64,000 bases of DNA from the NCBI RefSeq assembly GCF_000186865.1, contig NW_008705561.1, positions 2,826,874 through 2,890,873 on the forward strand. The letters are read 5' to 3'. Of this stretch, positions 26,781 through 35,360 are shown one piece after another; position 1 is the stretch's first letter, and the number at the start of each line of letters is the position of its first letter. The position numbers and the translations under genes were made by a program. The notes under the pieces are model-generated. The model saw only the letters and a list, made by a program, of their open reading frames with translations. It did no database searches and was not told where the DNA came from. This DNA is from Aureococcus anophagefferens. Lineage: Eukaryota > Sar > Pelagophyceae > Pelagomonadales > Pelagomonadaceae.

Positions 26781-28930
26781 CTAGACCACGCTTGCGTCTT
26801 GCGAAGGGCGCACGAGCGCCGCGGCGTGGTCGGGGTCCTTGTCGTCGTAGGCGTCGAGCTCGTCGAGCGCGCGCGCCATAACGTCGTGCGCGGCCGCCCC
26901 CTCGGTCGGCGGCGCGTCGTCCGGAGGCGGCGCGAGCTCGTCGAGCGCGCGCGCGAAGTCGTCGTCCGGGGCCTCGTCGGCCGGCGGCGCGGCGGTCTCG
27001 TCCTCGGGAGGAACCGCGTCGTCCGGAGGCGGGTCGTCCGGAGGCGGCGCCGCGTCGTCGGCAGCCGCCGCGTCGTCCGGAGTCGACTCGTCCTCGGCAG
27101 CCGCCGCGTCGTCGGGAGTCGACTCGTCCTCGGGAGGCGCCGCGTCGTCCGGAGGCGGGTCGTCCGGAGGCGGCGCCGCGTCGTCGGGAGTCGACTCGAT
27201 CTCCGGCGGCGCCGCGGCGGCCGGAGGCGGCGCGTGGGGCGGCGCCTCCGCTTCGTCGTCGGACGGCCGCGGCGTGTCGTCGAGTGGGATATCCACGAGC
27301 ACGCCCTCGTCGCCCTCGGCCCCGGCCTCCTCGTCGCCGGCGGCCTCTTCGAGGCGCATCGGGTTCTCCGAGACGCGGACGTCGTCGCCGTCGTAGGCGT
27401 CGACGGTGGCCCCCGGCTTCGCGGCGCGCGCGAGCGCGGGCAGCTCGACGCGGCGCGGGATGAGCGCCCGGGGCCCCCGGAGGCAGGCGTCGAGGCGCGG
27501 CCGCCGCGCGCGGACCTCGCCGACGTAGGCCCGCCACGCGTCCAGCGACTTGCGCTGCAGCCCAAAGGTGAAGAAGCAGGCGCAGCCCTGGGCGCTGCCG
27601 ACGCCGAAGAAGACGAAGTAGAGCACGACCTTGGAGTAGGGGTAGCCGCCCGGCGCGCCCCGGCAGGGCCCCGCGTCGCCGTCGAAGTAGCTCTCCTCCA
27701 GGAGGCACGCGATCCACCGCTCCCACGCGTCGGACCCCGCCTCCTGCGCCATGGCGTCCACGGCGATGGCGAAGCAGCAGAACATGAAGATCATGTTCGC
27801 GCAGTGGAGCACGATGAAGACGAGGGGCGTGCCCGCCTGTGTGCAAATCAACCGCTGGTTCGGGACGTCCCGACCAAACTTTTGAAATTCTCGAGCTCGG
27901 TCACATCGAAGTCGATTCGGCTGATTTTTGGACGGATCGATTGCTCTCCTCGAGCTGTCGAAGCACAGCGGAAATGCTCGTCTCAAAACATTTCGAATAC
28001 GATCACATTGAAGTCGGGTTGAAGATTTGATTTGCGCACGGGTGCCCGCGAAGCCCATCTTCCGCGCGAAGCCCGGGTCGTCGAAGATCGCCGGCGTCGC
28101 CGACGCGCGCGCCTTCGCCGCCGCCGCCGCGATGGACGCCAGGGACTTGCGGAACCGCGACCGCCGCGTCGCCTCCGCGCCCGGCGGCGGGGCCGCGGGC
28201 GCCGCGCGGTGCTGCGGCGACACGGCCGTCGTCGGTTTCCGCGCGATGACGTATAGGACGTGGCACATGAAGCCGAGGCCGACGAAGGACGTCGCGAACA
28301 TGGGCCCGAGCCAGAAGGCCCAGATGAAGGTGCCCGTGACGCGTTCCCGCGCCGGCGCGCTCCCGGGGTTGAGGTAGGGCCTGTGTGCAAATCAACCGCT
28401 GGTTTGGAACGTCCCGACCAAACTTTGAAATTCTCTAGCTCGGTCAAATCGAAGTCGATTCGGCTGATTTTTGGACGGATCGATTGCTCTCATCGAGTTC
28501 TCGAAGCGCAGCGGAAGTGCTTGTGTCAAAACATTCGAATACGCTCACATTGAAGTCGAGTTGAAGATTTGATTTCCACACAGAGGTAGGGCGAGCAGAT
28601 GGGGANNNNNNNNNNNNNNNNNNNNNNNNNNNNNNNNNNNNNNNNNNNNNNNNNNGCCAGCGTCGCCGCGACGGCGGCGTCGCTCGCCGCGTCGACGCCG
28701 GAGACGACGCCGGCGCAGGCCGCCGACGCGTTGCCCGCGAGGGACCGGCCGCCGCAGCCCCCGCCGCAGTGGCAGCCCGACAATCGCAACGCCGCGCAGG
28801 TCTGGGGCGACCGGTCGCCCGGCGCGAAGCCGCCGCAGACCGCACCGCAGCCGCCGGCGGCCGCGATCTCGCGCGTCAGCGAGGCGCCGCCGGCGCCCGC
28901 GACGACGAGCAGCAGCCGCGCGAAGATCAT
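26781..28930 (-). CDS. multispan membrane protein with Cys-rich lumenal part and acidic repeat tail
   Basis: Three exons (28930-28593, 28380-28050, 27836-26781) give about 574 residues if the 50-N gap inside exon 1 is the true length. The N-terminus is a signal peptide followed by a Gly/Cys-rich segment (C-H-C-G-G-G-C-G-G). Two or three hydrophobic helices follow in exon 2 and early exon 3, including T-G-T-F-I-W-A-F-W-L-G-P and P-L-V-F-I-V-L-H-C-A-N-M. The last 200 residues are acidic and proline-rich with repeats such as P-P-D-D-A-A-P-P and E-D-E-S-T-P-D-D. No family was recognised. Both introns are full-length family A introners. Confidence 0.65.
27837..28049 (-). mobile_element. introner, family A, open in frame
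   Basis: The element spans 27837-28041 (205 bp), flanked by GTGCCCGC on the plus strand at 27829-27836 and 28042-28049. On the gene strand the donor is GC of GCGGGCAC and the acceptor CACACAG. The 213-bp intron is a multiple of three and contains no stop in the host frame, so retention would add 71 residues. Confidence 0.95.
28381..28592 (-). mobile_element. introner, family A
   Basis: The element spans 28381-28583 (203 bp), flanked on the plus strand by AGGTAGGGC at 28372-28380 and 28584-28592 (nine matching bases; eight are probably the duplication). On the gene strand the intron starts with GC and ends CACACAG. The joined exon reads S-P-Y-L-N-P-G. Confidence 0.93.
28606..28655. other. assembly gap of 50 N
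   Basis: Exactly fifty undetermined bases lie inside the first exon of the membrane protein gene. A round number suggests a placeholder, although the host frame happens to be kept across it. Confidence 1.
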
Positions 28931-29054
28931 GGCGCCCGAAGAGCCATAGCCCAGCGTGCACGCTTCAATACGCTTCACCGCCGGCCGCAACTCGCACCAG
29001 ACCAGCAAGTAGACCAGCTCATCTGACCAGCTCCCGATCCCAAAAAAACGGAGG

Positions 29055-29700
29055 TTACCCGAGCTCGCTCCGCTTCACGGTGCGCGTCTGGCCCGCGGCC
29101 TTGGCCTTCTTGTAGTCCGGGTCCCAGGGCGCGGGCGGCTCGACGCGGCGCGTGCGCGGGTTGATCCAGCAGTCCCTGACGAGGCTCTCGTCGACGGCCG
29201 GCGCCCGCGCGCCGGAGCTGAAGAAGAGGACGAGCGCGAGCGCCGCCGCCGCGGCGCCGAGGCCCCGGGGCCCCAGGAGCCGCTCCATCTGCGTCAGCTT
29301 CCGCGAGTCGCTGCCGAAGGCGTTGCGCCGCGCGTCGCGCCGCTGCTTCGCCCAGGCGTCGCCGCCGCCGCCGCGGACGCCGCTGCTAAGGCGCTCGTCG
29401 AAGCGCGCGCGCTTCTCCGGGTCGCCGACGGTCTCCCAGGCCTCGGACACGGCCTTGAACTTCGTCGCCGCGGACTCGTCCGGGTTCGCGTCGGGATGGT
29501 AGCGCTTCGCGAGCCGCAGGTAGGCCTACGACGGTGCGTCGGGGATGGTTGCCCGGGACAAAGGGTCGCACCGCCTTGCATTCGGCCTGCGACGCGTCGG
29601 CGTCGACCTCGAGCACGTCGTAGAAGCTGAAGCGGCGAACCGTCGGCGGAGCCGTGCGACGCCGCGCTTCTCGTTGTTGCAGGAACGCGAGCGCGAGCAT
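29055..29700 (-). CDS. J-domain (DnaJ-like) protein with membrane segment
   Basis: Exons 29700-29572 and 29525-29055 give 199 residues. F-S-F-Y-D-V-L-E-V-D begins the J-domain; after splicing A-Y-L-R-L-A-K-R-Y-H-P-D-A-N-P-D carries the essential H-P-D motif. F-K-A-V-S-E-A-W-E-T-V-G-D-P-E-K-R-A-R-F-D ends it. J-domains stimulate Hsp70 ATPases. A hydrophobic helix near residues 135-155 follows a basic linker, so the J-domain is probably exposed from a membrane. Without splicing the domain is cut in two frames. Head-to-head with the next gene, 183 bp. Confidence 0.8.
29526..29571 (-). other. 46-bp GT-AG intron in the J-domain
   Basis: On the minus strand GTGCGACC ... CGTCGTAG separates the first helix from the H-P-D loop. 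Removal in phase 0 restores a canonical J-domain. The flanks do not match as an 8-bp duplication. Confidence 0.75.
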
Positions 29701-29883
29701 GGCTCCCTCGTCGACGGCGGCGACGCGTCGCGAGCTGCGAGGTCGCGCGCACGTCGAGCGCGGACGCGGACGCCGATGAGGCGGTGCTAAGCACTTGCAC
29801 GGTTGCGGCCGATGGTGCACCATGGTGCATCTACGTTGCCCATCGCAATGGAACGGATGCCTGCAGCCCTTTGGCAATGAGAG

Positions 29884-30951
29884 ATGAGGCGTAGCGCGCT
29901 GCTGGCGCTCGTCGCGGGCGTCGCCCGCGGCGACGACGCGCTCGTGCGCTGCGACCTGTCCGCCGAGTCCGGGCAGCTCGCGGCGGGCCTCGCGAAGCGC
30001 GGCGCGAGCTGCGCCGCCTTCGCGCCCGTCGGCCCGGCGCGCGGCGGCGGCCGCGTGTGCCTGAAGGCGCTCCCCCAGAGCGGTTCCACGTTCTCGGAGC
30101 TCGCATTCTCCCGGGTCCTCGAGGACGCGTGCGCCGCCGAGGCGGGCTGCCGCTTCTCCAAGACCGACGACGACGCGCGCGCGGCCTGGCGGGCCGGCGC
30201 GCCGACGGTCCTCGCGTACGGCAGGAAGCACGCGCCGATCCAGAAAGACTGCCCGCGGTCGGTCGTCGTGCTGCGGGACCCGCGCTTCCGCGCCGCGTCG
30301 CACCTGCGCTACCGCGAGCAGCTGAAGCGCAAGGCGCGCGCGCGCGCGGACCTCCCGGACCGCGTCTTCGCGTGGGACGTGAGCTTCGCGCTCCTCGCGG
30401 AGGCGCGGCTCCTGCGGGACCACGTCCTCGACCGCGTCGGCGGCAACGCCACGGCCCTCCTCGTCCGCTACGAGGTCCTCGCCGACGGAATTTACGGGCC
30501 GGCCATCCTCCGCGACGTCGACGCGTTCCTCGGCCTCGCGGGCCGGCGCGGCGCGCGGCTCCCGGCGGCGGCGGCGCGGCGCGTCGCCAACGACACGTCC
30601 TACGCCGAGCTCGCCGCGCGGTGCGGCGCCGGGGACTGGGTCGCGGCCGCCGCGGCGCCGGGCTGCCCGGCGACGCGGCCCCAGGAGCTCTACCGCGCGC
30701 ACGCGCCGCGGTCGCTCGAGGACCTCCTCGTCGGCGGCGACGCGGCCGGCGTCGACGCGGCCCTCGCGAAGCACCGGCTCCTGCGCGGCCTCTGGGGCTG
30801 CTTCGAGGCGCCGCCGCGCGCGACGGCGCCGCGGCGGCCGACGGCCGCGTCCTGCCCGCCGCCGCGCCCGGAGCCGCCGCCGCGGGCCGACGCGATGGCG
30901 CCGCGCGCCGCCCCCCCCGCGCCGCGCGGCTGGCAGCCGGCCGCGGCGTAA
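29884..30951 (+). CDS. sulfotransferase-like protein, secretory
   Basis: A 355-residue frame with a signal peptide (A-L-L-A-L-V-A-G-V-A-R-G). V-C-L-K-A-L-P-Q-S-G-S-T-F resembles the 5'-phosphosulfate loop (K-x-x-x-S-G-[ST]-T), and S-V-V-V-L-R-D-P-R-F-R-A-A-S-H matches the 3'-phosphate-binding R-D-P-...-S strand-helix of PAPS-dependent sulfotransferases. The C-terminus is a proline-rich low-complexity tail. Substrate unknown. With the gene at 25517 this makes two sulfotransferase-like genes within 6 kb, though they are not close in sequence. Confidence 0.65.
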   Translation: MRRSALLALVAGVARGDDALVRCDLSAESGQLAAGLAKRGASCAAFAPVGPARGGGRVCLKALPQSGSTFSELAFSRVLEDACAAEAGCRFSKTDDDARAAWRAGAPTVLAYGRKHAPIQKDCPRSVVVLRDPRFRAASHLRYREQLKRKARARADLPDRVFAWDVSFALLAEARLLRDHVLDRVGGNATALLVRYEVLADGIYGPAILRDVDAFLGLAGRRGARLPAAAARRVANDTSYAELAARCGAGDWVAAAAAPGCPATRPQELYRAHAPRSLEDLLVGGDAAGVDAALAKHRLLRGLWGCFEAPPRATAPRRPTAASCPPPRPEPPPRADAMAPRAAPPAPRGWQPAAA

Positions 30952-31065
30952 GTCCAGCGTCGGCACGAGCAAGGCTGCCTTGCGCTCCTGCCATCGAAGG
31001 CCCTCCGGGAAAGCCGCGAGGCGAGACCCGTGGATCTGTCTGAGCGCATCCTCTAGAGGGTACGC

Positions 31066-32148
31066 CTACGCGAGCAGCAGGACGAGCGTCGCCGCGAGCC
31101 AGAGCGGCGCGAGCTCGATGGCGTCGCGGAGCTCGGCGCGCCCGAAGGACCGCGCGGCCCGGAGCGCGAGCGCGGCCTGGGCGAGGAGCGGCGCGGCGGC
31201 GCGGCCCGGGGACGCGGCGACGGCGCCGGCGAGGGGCAGGAGCGACAGCGCCGCGGCCCGCGGCCGCCCGAAGACGACCGCCGCGGTGCGCACGCCCGCC
31301 GAGGCGTCGCCGTCGCGGTCCTTGCAGTCCATGAGCATCTCCCGGTGGCAGATGAGGCCCGCCGTGGCCGCCATGGCCGGGCCGAGCGGCGCCAGGCTCC
31401 CGACGCCGCCGCCGCGCGCGAGGCCGCCGAGGCCGACGGCCATGGCGACGACGGCCGCGCAGGCCGCGTTCTTGACCACCGGCACGGGCTTGAGGTGCCG
31501 CGTGTAGACGTAGGTCGCGAGCGCGTTCGCGAGGACCCAGAGCCGCATCGTCGCCGTGTCGATCAGACAGATGAGCGCCAGGAGCGCCGCGTAGGCCCAC
31601 TTGAGCACGAGCTTGACGGTCGCGGGCCGGACGTCGCCCGCGACGAGCGGCCGGTCCGGCTTCGTCGCGCGCGTGTCGACGCCGTGCTTGTGGTCGAAGT
31701 AGTCGTTGATCAGCATGGACCCGGCCGTGACGATCGTCGTGCACGCGACGGCGACGCCGAGCCGGAGCGCGGAGCCGACGTCCGCCGCCGCCGGCGGCGC
31801 GCCGCGCGTGCCCCAGGCGCCCGCGGCGACGAGCGCCGCGCCCATGGGCAGCGTGTTCGGCCGCGCCATGCGCGCGAGGCCCGGCAGCTCGTCGCGCAGG
31901 GACCGGGCGCGCGGCGGCGCGTGCTGCGCGGCGCGCCGCTCGTCCGGCGGTGCGCGCGCGTAGACGTCTTGCGCGACCGACCGCAGCTGCGTCGCGCGCC
32001 GCTGCGTCGCGCGTTGATGCGCTATCGGTGCGTGCAGCGGCGCGACGCGTCGTGCAACGAGTGTCAGCACACAGTGAGCGAGTATACCTTTGTTGTGGTT
32101 CCGAGCCATGCTCGCGGCGTACCAGTAGTAGACTTTGTTCTTTGCCAT
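31066..32148 (-). CDS. UbiA-family prenyltransferase
   Basis: A 360-residue membrane prenyltransferase. The first Asp-rich motif N-D-Y-F-D-H-K-H-G-V-D (about residues 148-158), followed by T-K-P-D-R-P-L, and the second, D-C-K-D-R-D-G-D, are intact; both bind the magnesium-diphosphate of the prenyl donor. About eight hydrophobic helices are present. The family makes chlorophyll, tocopherol, plastoquinone, ubiquinone or menaquinone precursors; the motifs do not decide which. The first ATG is at 32148; in-frame ATGs at 32109 and about 31869 are alternatives. The upstream part is basic and could hold organelle targeting. Confidence 0.85.
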   Translation of the reverse strand: MAKNKVYYWYAASMARNHNKGILAHCVLTLVARRVAPLHAPIAHQRATQRRATQLRSVAQDVYARAPPDERRAAQHAPPRARSLRDELPGLARMARPNTLPMGAALVAAGAWGTRGAPPAAADVGSALRLGVAVACTTIVTAGSMLINDYFDHKHGVDTRATKPDRPLVAGDVRPATVKLVLKWAYAALLALICLIDTATMRLWVLANALATYVYTRHLKPVPVVKNAACAAVVAMAVGLGGLARGGGVGSLAPLGPAMAATAGLICHREMLMDCKDRDGDASAGVRTAAVVFGRPRAAALSLLPLAGAVAASPGRAAAPLLAQAALALRAARSFGRAELRDAIELAPLWLAATLVLLLA

Positions 32149-32327
32149 TGTTCGCAGACACCTCAAATGCCAACCTTGAAGTCATCTTGATGTTCAAGAA
32201 GCCTCCCGCCCCCGGCCCCAGCAGTTGCCGCGCGTCGGGCTCACAGGAATCACAGGACGGCGCGGGGCGGGGCGGGGTTCGGACGGGGGCCTGGCGCGGA
32301 CTCGGGGGAACGCGGCGACAGGGGGGC

Positions 32328-33731
32328 CTAGTAGCCGAGGAGGCCGCGGAGCTGGTACGTGTTGGCCCAGTTCTGCTGCTTGAGCATGGGGTAGACGGCC
32401 GTGAAGGCCGCCTTGGACTCGACGGTCGAGAAGGAGCGGCCGCCCTGGACCTTCCAGAGCACGCGGACCGCGTCGCCGTCCGGGAGCTCCGCGCGAAGCT
32501 TCCGCCGGCCCTCGCGCGTCGCCGTCGACGGCGCGAAGGCCGCGGGGAAGACGTGGGACGCCGGCTTGGGCCCCGCGGCGAGGTTTCGGGGGTCGACGTG
32601 CGGGTGCGGCGGCAGCAGGCCCGGGTGGACGACCTCGAGCCGCGCGCAGAGCGACAGGCAGTCGCGCTTGAGCTGGAGCGCCGTCTCCTGGCGGTCCTGG
32701 GGCAGCCCGATCAAGGGCTTGGACGCGTGGAGGTCCAGGAGCATCTCCAGGTTCGGCCGCCGCGGCACCGTCGCCCGGCCGCACAAATCGTGGACCATGG
32801 ACGCGCCCTTGACGTACGCGCCCTCGGCCTGCTCGCCGAGGGGCCGCGCGCCCGCGGCGGGCTCGGCGAAGGTCGCCGGCGCGGCGGCGACGGACGACGG
32901 CGACGCCAGGGAAGCGCCGGACGCGTCGGCCCACGCGCGCAAGGCGTCGAGCGGGTCGTCGCCCTCCGGCACGGCCCTCAGGAACTCGATGGCCTTGGAC
33001 GGCGAGAGCCGCAGGCCGTTGCCGCCGCTCCGCTCGCAGCCCACCAAAGCGGCGAAGGCCACGAGGCGCCGGTGCGTGAGCTCCGGGTCCGTGTCCGCGC
33101 CGCCGAGCGCGTCGTGGAGCGAATCCGCGCGATATTCCAGCATCCTCCCCTCCCGCAGGGAGCAGAAGGACGTGGCCTTGTAGACGACGCGCGCGCCGTA
33201 GAGGAAGACCTCGGGCGTCGACGTGATGATGCCGTCCGCGAGGCCGAGCTGCTCGAGCGCGACGCAGAGCGGCGTGACGGATTCGCCCTTGCGCGCGCGG
33301 ACCCACGAGCAGCCGAGGGCCGCGAGGAGGGGCACGGCGTCCTCGACGGGCTTGGGCCCGGCGTGGGGGAGGACGAAGACGAGGCGCACGTTGCGCCGTA
33401 GCAAGAACATGGCGCACGACACGAGGAACTTGAGGTGCGGGTGCTTGTGCTCGCCGCGGCCGGTCGGGTCCTCGAGCCACTTCGCCAGGTCCACGGCGAG
33501 CGTCTTGCCGCCGAGGCTCACCGTCGGGTCGACGACGGTCGACGTCGGCTCGACCATGTCGAAGAAGCACGTGCGCAGGCCGATGCCCTTGCCTAGAAAG
33601 CCCGTGATCTTCGGCGCGGACCGCAGGGGCTGGTTCCGGGCGGCCTCGAGCTTGAGCTTCACGTCGCTCAGGTTGCACTCGCCGACGTTGGCCCCCATGA
33701 GCGACGACGACGCCGGGACCGGGTCCATCAT
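32328..33731 (-). CDS. XPG/GEN1-like nuclease-fold protein lacking catalytic acids
   Basis: A 467-residue protein with the layout of Rad2/XPG nucleases, closest by eye to GEN1: L-G-K-G-I-G-L..., L-G-G-K-T-L-A-V-D-L-A-K-W-L, R-L-V-F-V-L-P, L-G-L-A-D-G-I-I-T, V-F-L-Y-G-A-R-V-V-Y-K and L-V-G-C. The acidic active-site positions are mostly missing: the usual F-D-G is P-H-A-G, the G-E-A-E-A motif is G-E-S-V-T, the D-x-D strand is S-T-P-E, and the G-C-D-Y motif is G-C-E-R. It therefore probably binds DNA or partners without cutting. The ATG pair at 33731 was chosen; the frame continues upstream through Arg/Pro-rich sequence. Confidence 0.65.
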   Translation of the reverse strand: MMDPVPASSSLMGANVGECNLSDVKLKLEAARNQPLRSAPKITGFLGKGIGLRTCFFDMVEPTSTVVDPTVSLGGKTLAVDLAKWLEDPTGRGEHKHPHLKFLVSCAMFLLRRNVRLVFVLPHAGPKPVEDAVPLLAALGCSWVRARKGESVTPLCVALEQLGLADGIITSTPEVFLYGARVVYKATSFCSLREGRMLEYRADSLHDALGGADTDPELTHRRLVAFAALVGCERSGGNGLRLSPSKAIEFLRAVPEGDDPLDALRAWADASGASLASPSSVAAAPATFAEPAAGARPLGEQAEGAYVKGASMVHDLCGRATVPRRPNLEMLLDLHASKPLIGLPQDRQETALQLKRDCLSLCARLEVVHPGLLPPHPHVDPRNLAAGPKPASHVFPAAFAPSTATREGRRKLRAELPDGDAVRVLWKVQGGRSFSTVESKAAFTAVYPMLKQQNWANTYQLRGLLGY

Positions 33732-33912
33732 CGACGTTCGGGAAAGGGCTGGGGGCAGCGCCGGCGCTCCCGGAGCGCCTGGACGAAGACGCTCTCTGTT
33801 TACTAGTACGCTGTGCGGCACTATTGATGTATCCCTAGTCATCACCGCCGGGGGTCTTCGCATGCGGCGCGTGCTAGCCCCCCCCCTCCCCCCCCGCACC
33901 GGCTAGACGAGG

Positions 33913-35304
33913 TTAGAGCGTCGCGCTGCGGATGGCCGCGGTCGGGAACGGGTCCTTCTTCGACAGCACGAGGGTCTGCTTCTGGTGGGAGATGTAGCCC
34001 TTGATGAGGCCCTTGAAGATGAGGTTCGCGAGGATGCACTCGACCTCGTCCATGTCCGTCGGGCAGCCGAGCCAGGCGAAGGCGCGCTGGAAGAGGTGGA
34101 GCTTGAGCTGCGTCGCCTTGCCCTGGACGAGGTAGATCTTCTTGAAGAGGTTGCGGTAGACGAGGATCTTCACCTTCTCGAGGAGGAGGAAGGTGCCGCG
34201 GCGCACGAAGGCCATCTGGTTCTTCGCGAGCTCCGCGTTGAAGGTGCCGAGGTCCCCGGAGCGCACGGCGTCGACGAGGGGCGCGAGCGCCGCGAGGCCG
34301 TGCTTCTCGAGGAGCGCGCGCCGCGGGAGCGCGCCGCGGCGGAGCCGCACGGGCAGCAGGAACTCGAGGATCGCGCGCTTGTTCCGCCGGCTCGACGCGT
34401 CGCAGTGCGCGAAGGCGTAGATGAGGTGCTCCTCCGCCGCGCCGTACTGGTCCTCGAACATGCGGAGCCGGCCGACGAAGAACCGGTACGCGACGACGTC
34501 GCCCTGGGGGAAGATCTTCCGCGAGTCGAAGGCGCCGGACCGGCCCGCCGTCGCCTCCAGCGGCCGGATCAGCGGCTGGGCGAGCTTGAGCAGGTTCAGC
34601 TTGAAGTAGATCTTGAGGAGCTGCGCGACGACGTAGAGCGTCGCGCGCTTCTTGCTCTCGAGCGACCCCGGCGCGCCGCCGCCGCGGTCGTTCCAGCACG
34701 CGCTGAAGCCCTTCTTGAGCGTCTTCTCGACGTCGCGCAGCGTGTCGTAGCGCGCCGCGTTCGCCGTCGCCGCGGCGGCCGCCGCGACGGCCGGGGCCGC
34801 GCCCGCGCGCGCGCGCTTCGACGTCGCGAGGCGCTCGTCGTCGGCGCGGTCCGCGACGACGCGCGCCTCGTAGGTGAGGCGCCGCAGCACGGGCACGACC
34901 CAGCCCGTCTCCTCGCGCATCGCGTTGATGAGCGCGTTGTAGCCGCCGACGAGGCACGCGTAGGCGCGGTCGACGTCGCCGGCCGCGAGCGCCGCCCGGG
35001 CGCAGAGCTGCTTCGCGGCGATGGGGCCCCAGCGCTCGCCGACGAGGTCGTAGGCCGCGTCGTCGACGCGGCCCTCGCGCTCCGCCGACGCGCAGAAGCC
35101 CTGGACGCTCGGCGGCAGCGGCCGCCGGTCCAGCACGCCGAGCAGCGCCGCGAGCTGCGCGCCGTTCTGCTGCGCCACGCAGCGCGCCACGTCCTGGAGC
35201 GAGGGCTGGACCGACTCCATACTCGCGGGGAGGTGCAGCACCTGCACGATGCCGCCGATATCCATCGATTCAACGCTACCGACCGGCTTGGCCTGCCCGT
35301 CCAT
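33913..35304 (-). CDS. PCID2/Thp1-type PCI-domain protein (TREX-2 complex)
   Basis: A 463-residue PCI-domain protein of the PCID2/Thp1/CSN12 family. Family landmarks include Y-F-K-L-N-L-L-K-L-A-Q-P-L-I-R, V-A-Y-R-F-F-V-G-R-L-R-M-F-E-D-Q-Y, A-E-E-H-L-x-Y-A-F and the C-terminal winged-helix stretch E-V-E-C-I-L-A-N-L-I-F-K-G-L-I-K-G-Y-I. Length matches the family (about 400-460). In TREX-2 the protein helps couple transcription to mRNA export at the nuclear pore. Its start lies only 56 bp from the divergent ODA docking gene, so the two likely share a promoter. Confidence 0.9.
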   Translation of the reverse strand: MDGQAKPVGSVESMDIGGIVQVLHLPASMESVQPSLQDVARCVAQQNGAQLAALLGVLDRRPLPPSVQGFCASAEREGRVDDAAYDLVGERWGPIAAKQLCARAALAAGDVDRAYACLVGGYNALINAMREETGWVVPVLRRLTYEARVVADRADDERLATSKRARAGAAPAVAAAAAATANAARYDTLRDVEKTLKKGFSACWNDRGGGAPGSLESKKRATLYVVAQLLKIYFKLNLLKLAQPLIRPLEATAGRSGAFDSRKIFPQGDVVAYRFFVGRLRMFEDQYGAAEEHLIYAFAHCDASSRRNKRAILEFLLPVRLRRGALPRRALLEKHGLAALAPLVDAVRSGDLGTFNAELAKNQMAFVRRGTFLLLEKVKILVYRNLFKKIYLVQGKATQLKLHLFQRAFAWLGCPTDMDEVECILANLIFKGLIKGYISHQKQTLVLSKKDPFPTAAIRSATL

Positions 35305-35360
35305 CGTCCCGCGGGTAGCGCGCGCTGGTCGCGCCCTACCGGCGCCCGTGAGTCGCCGCC

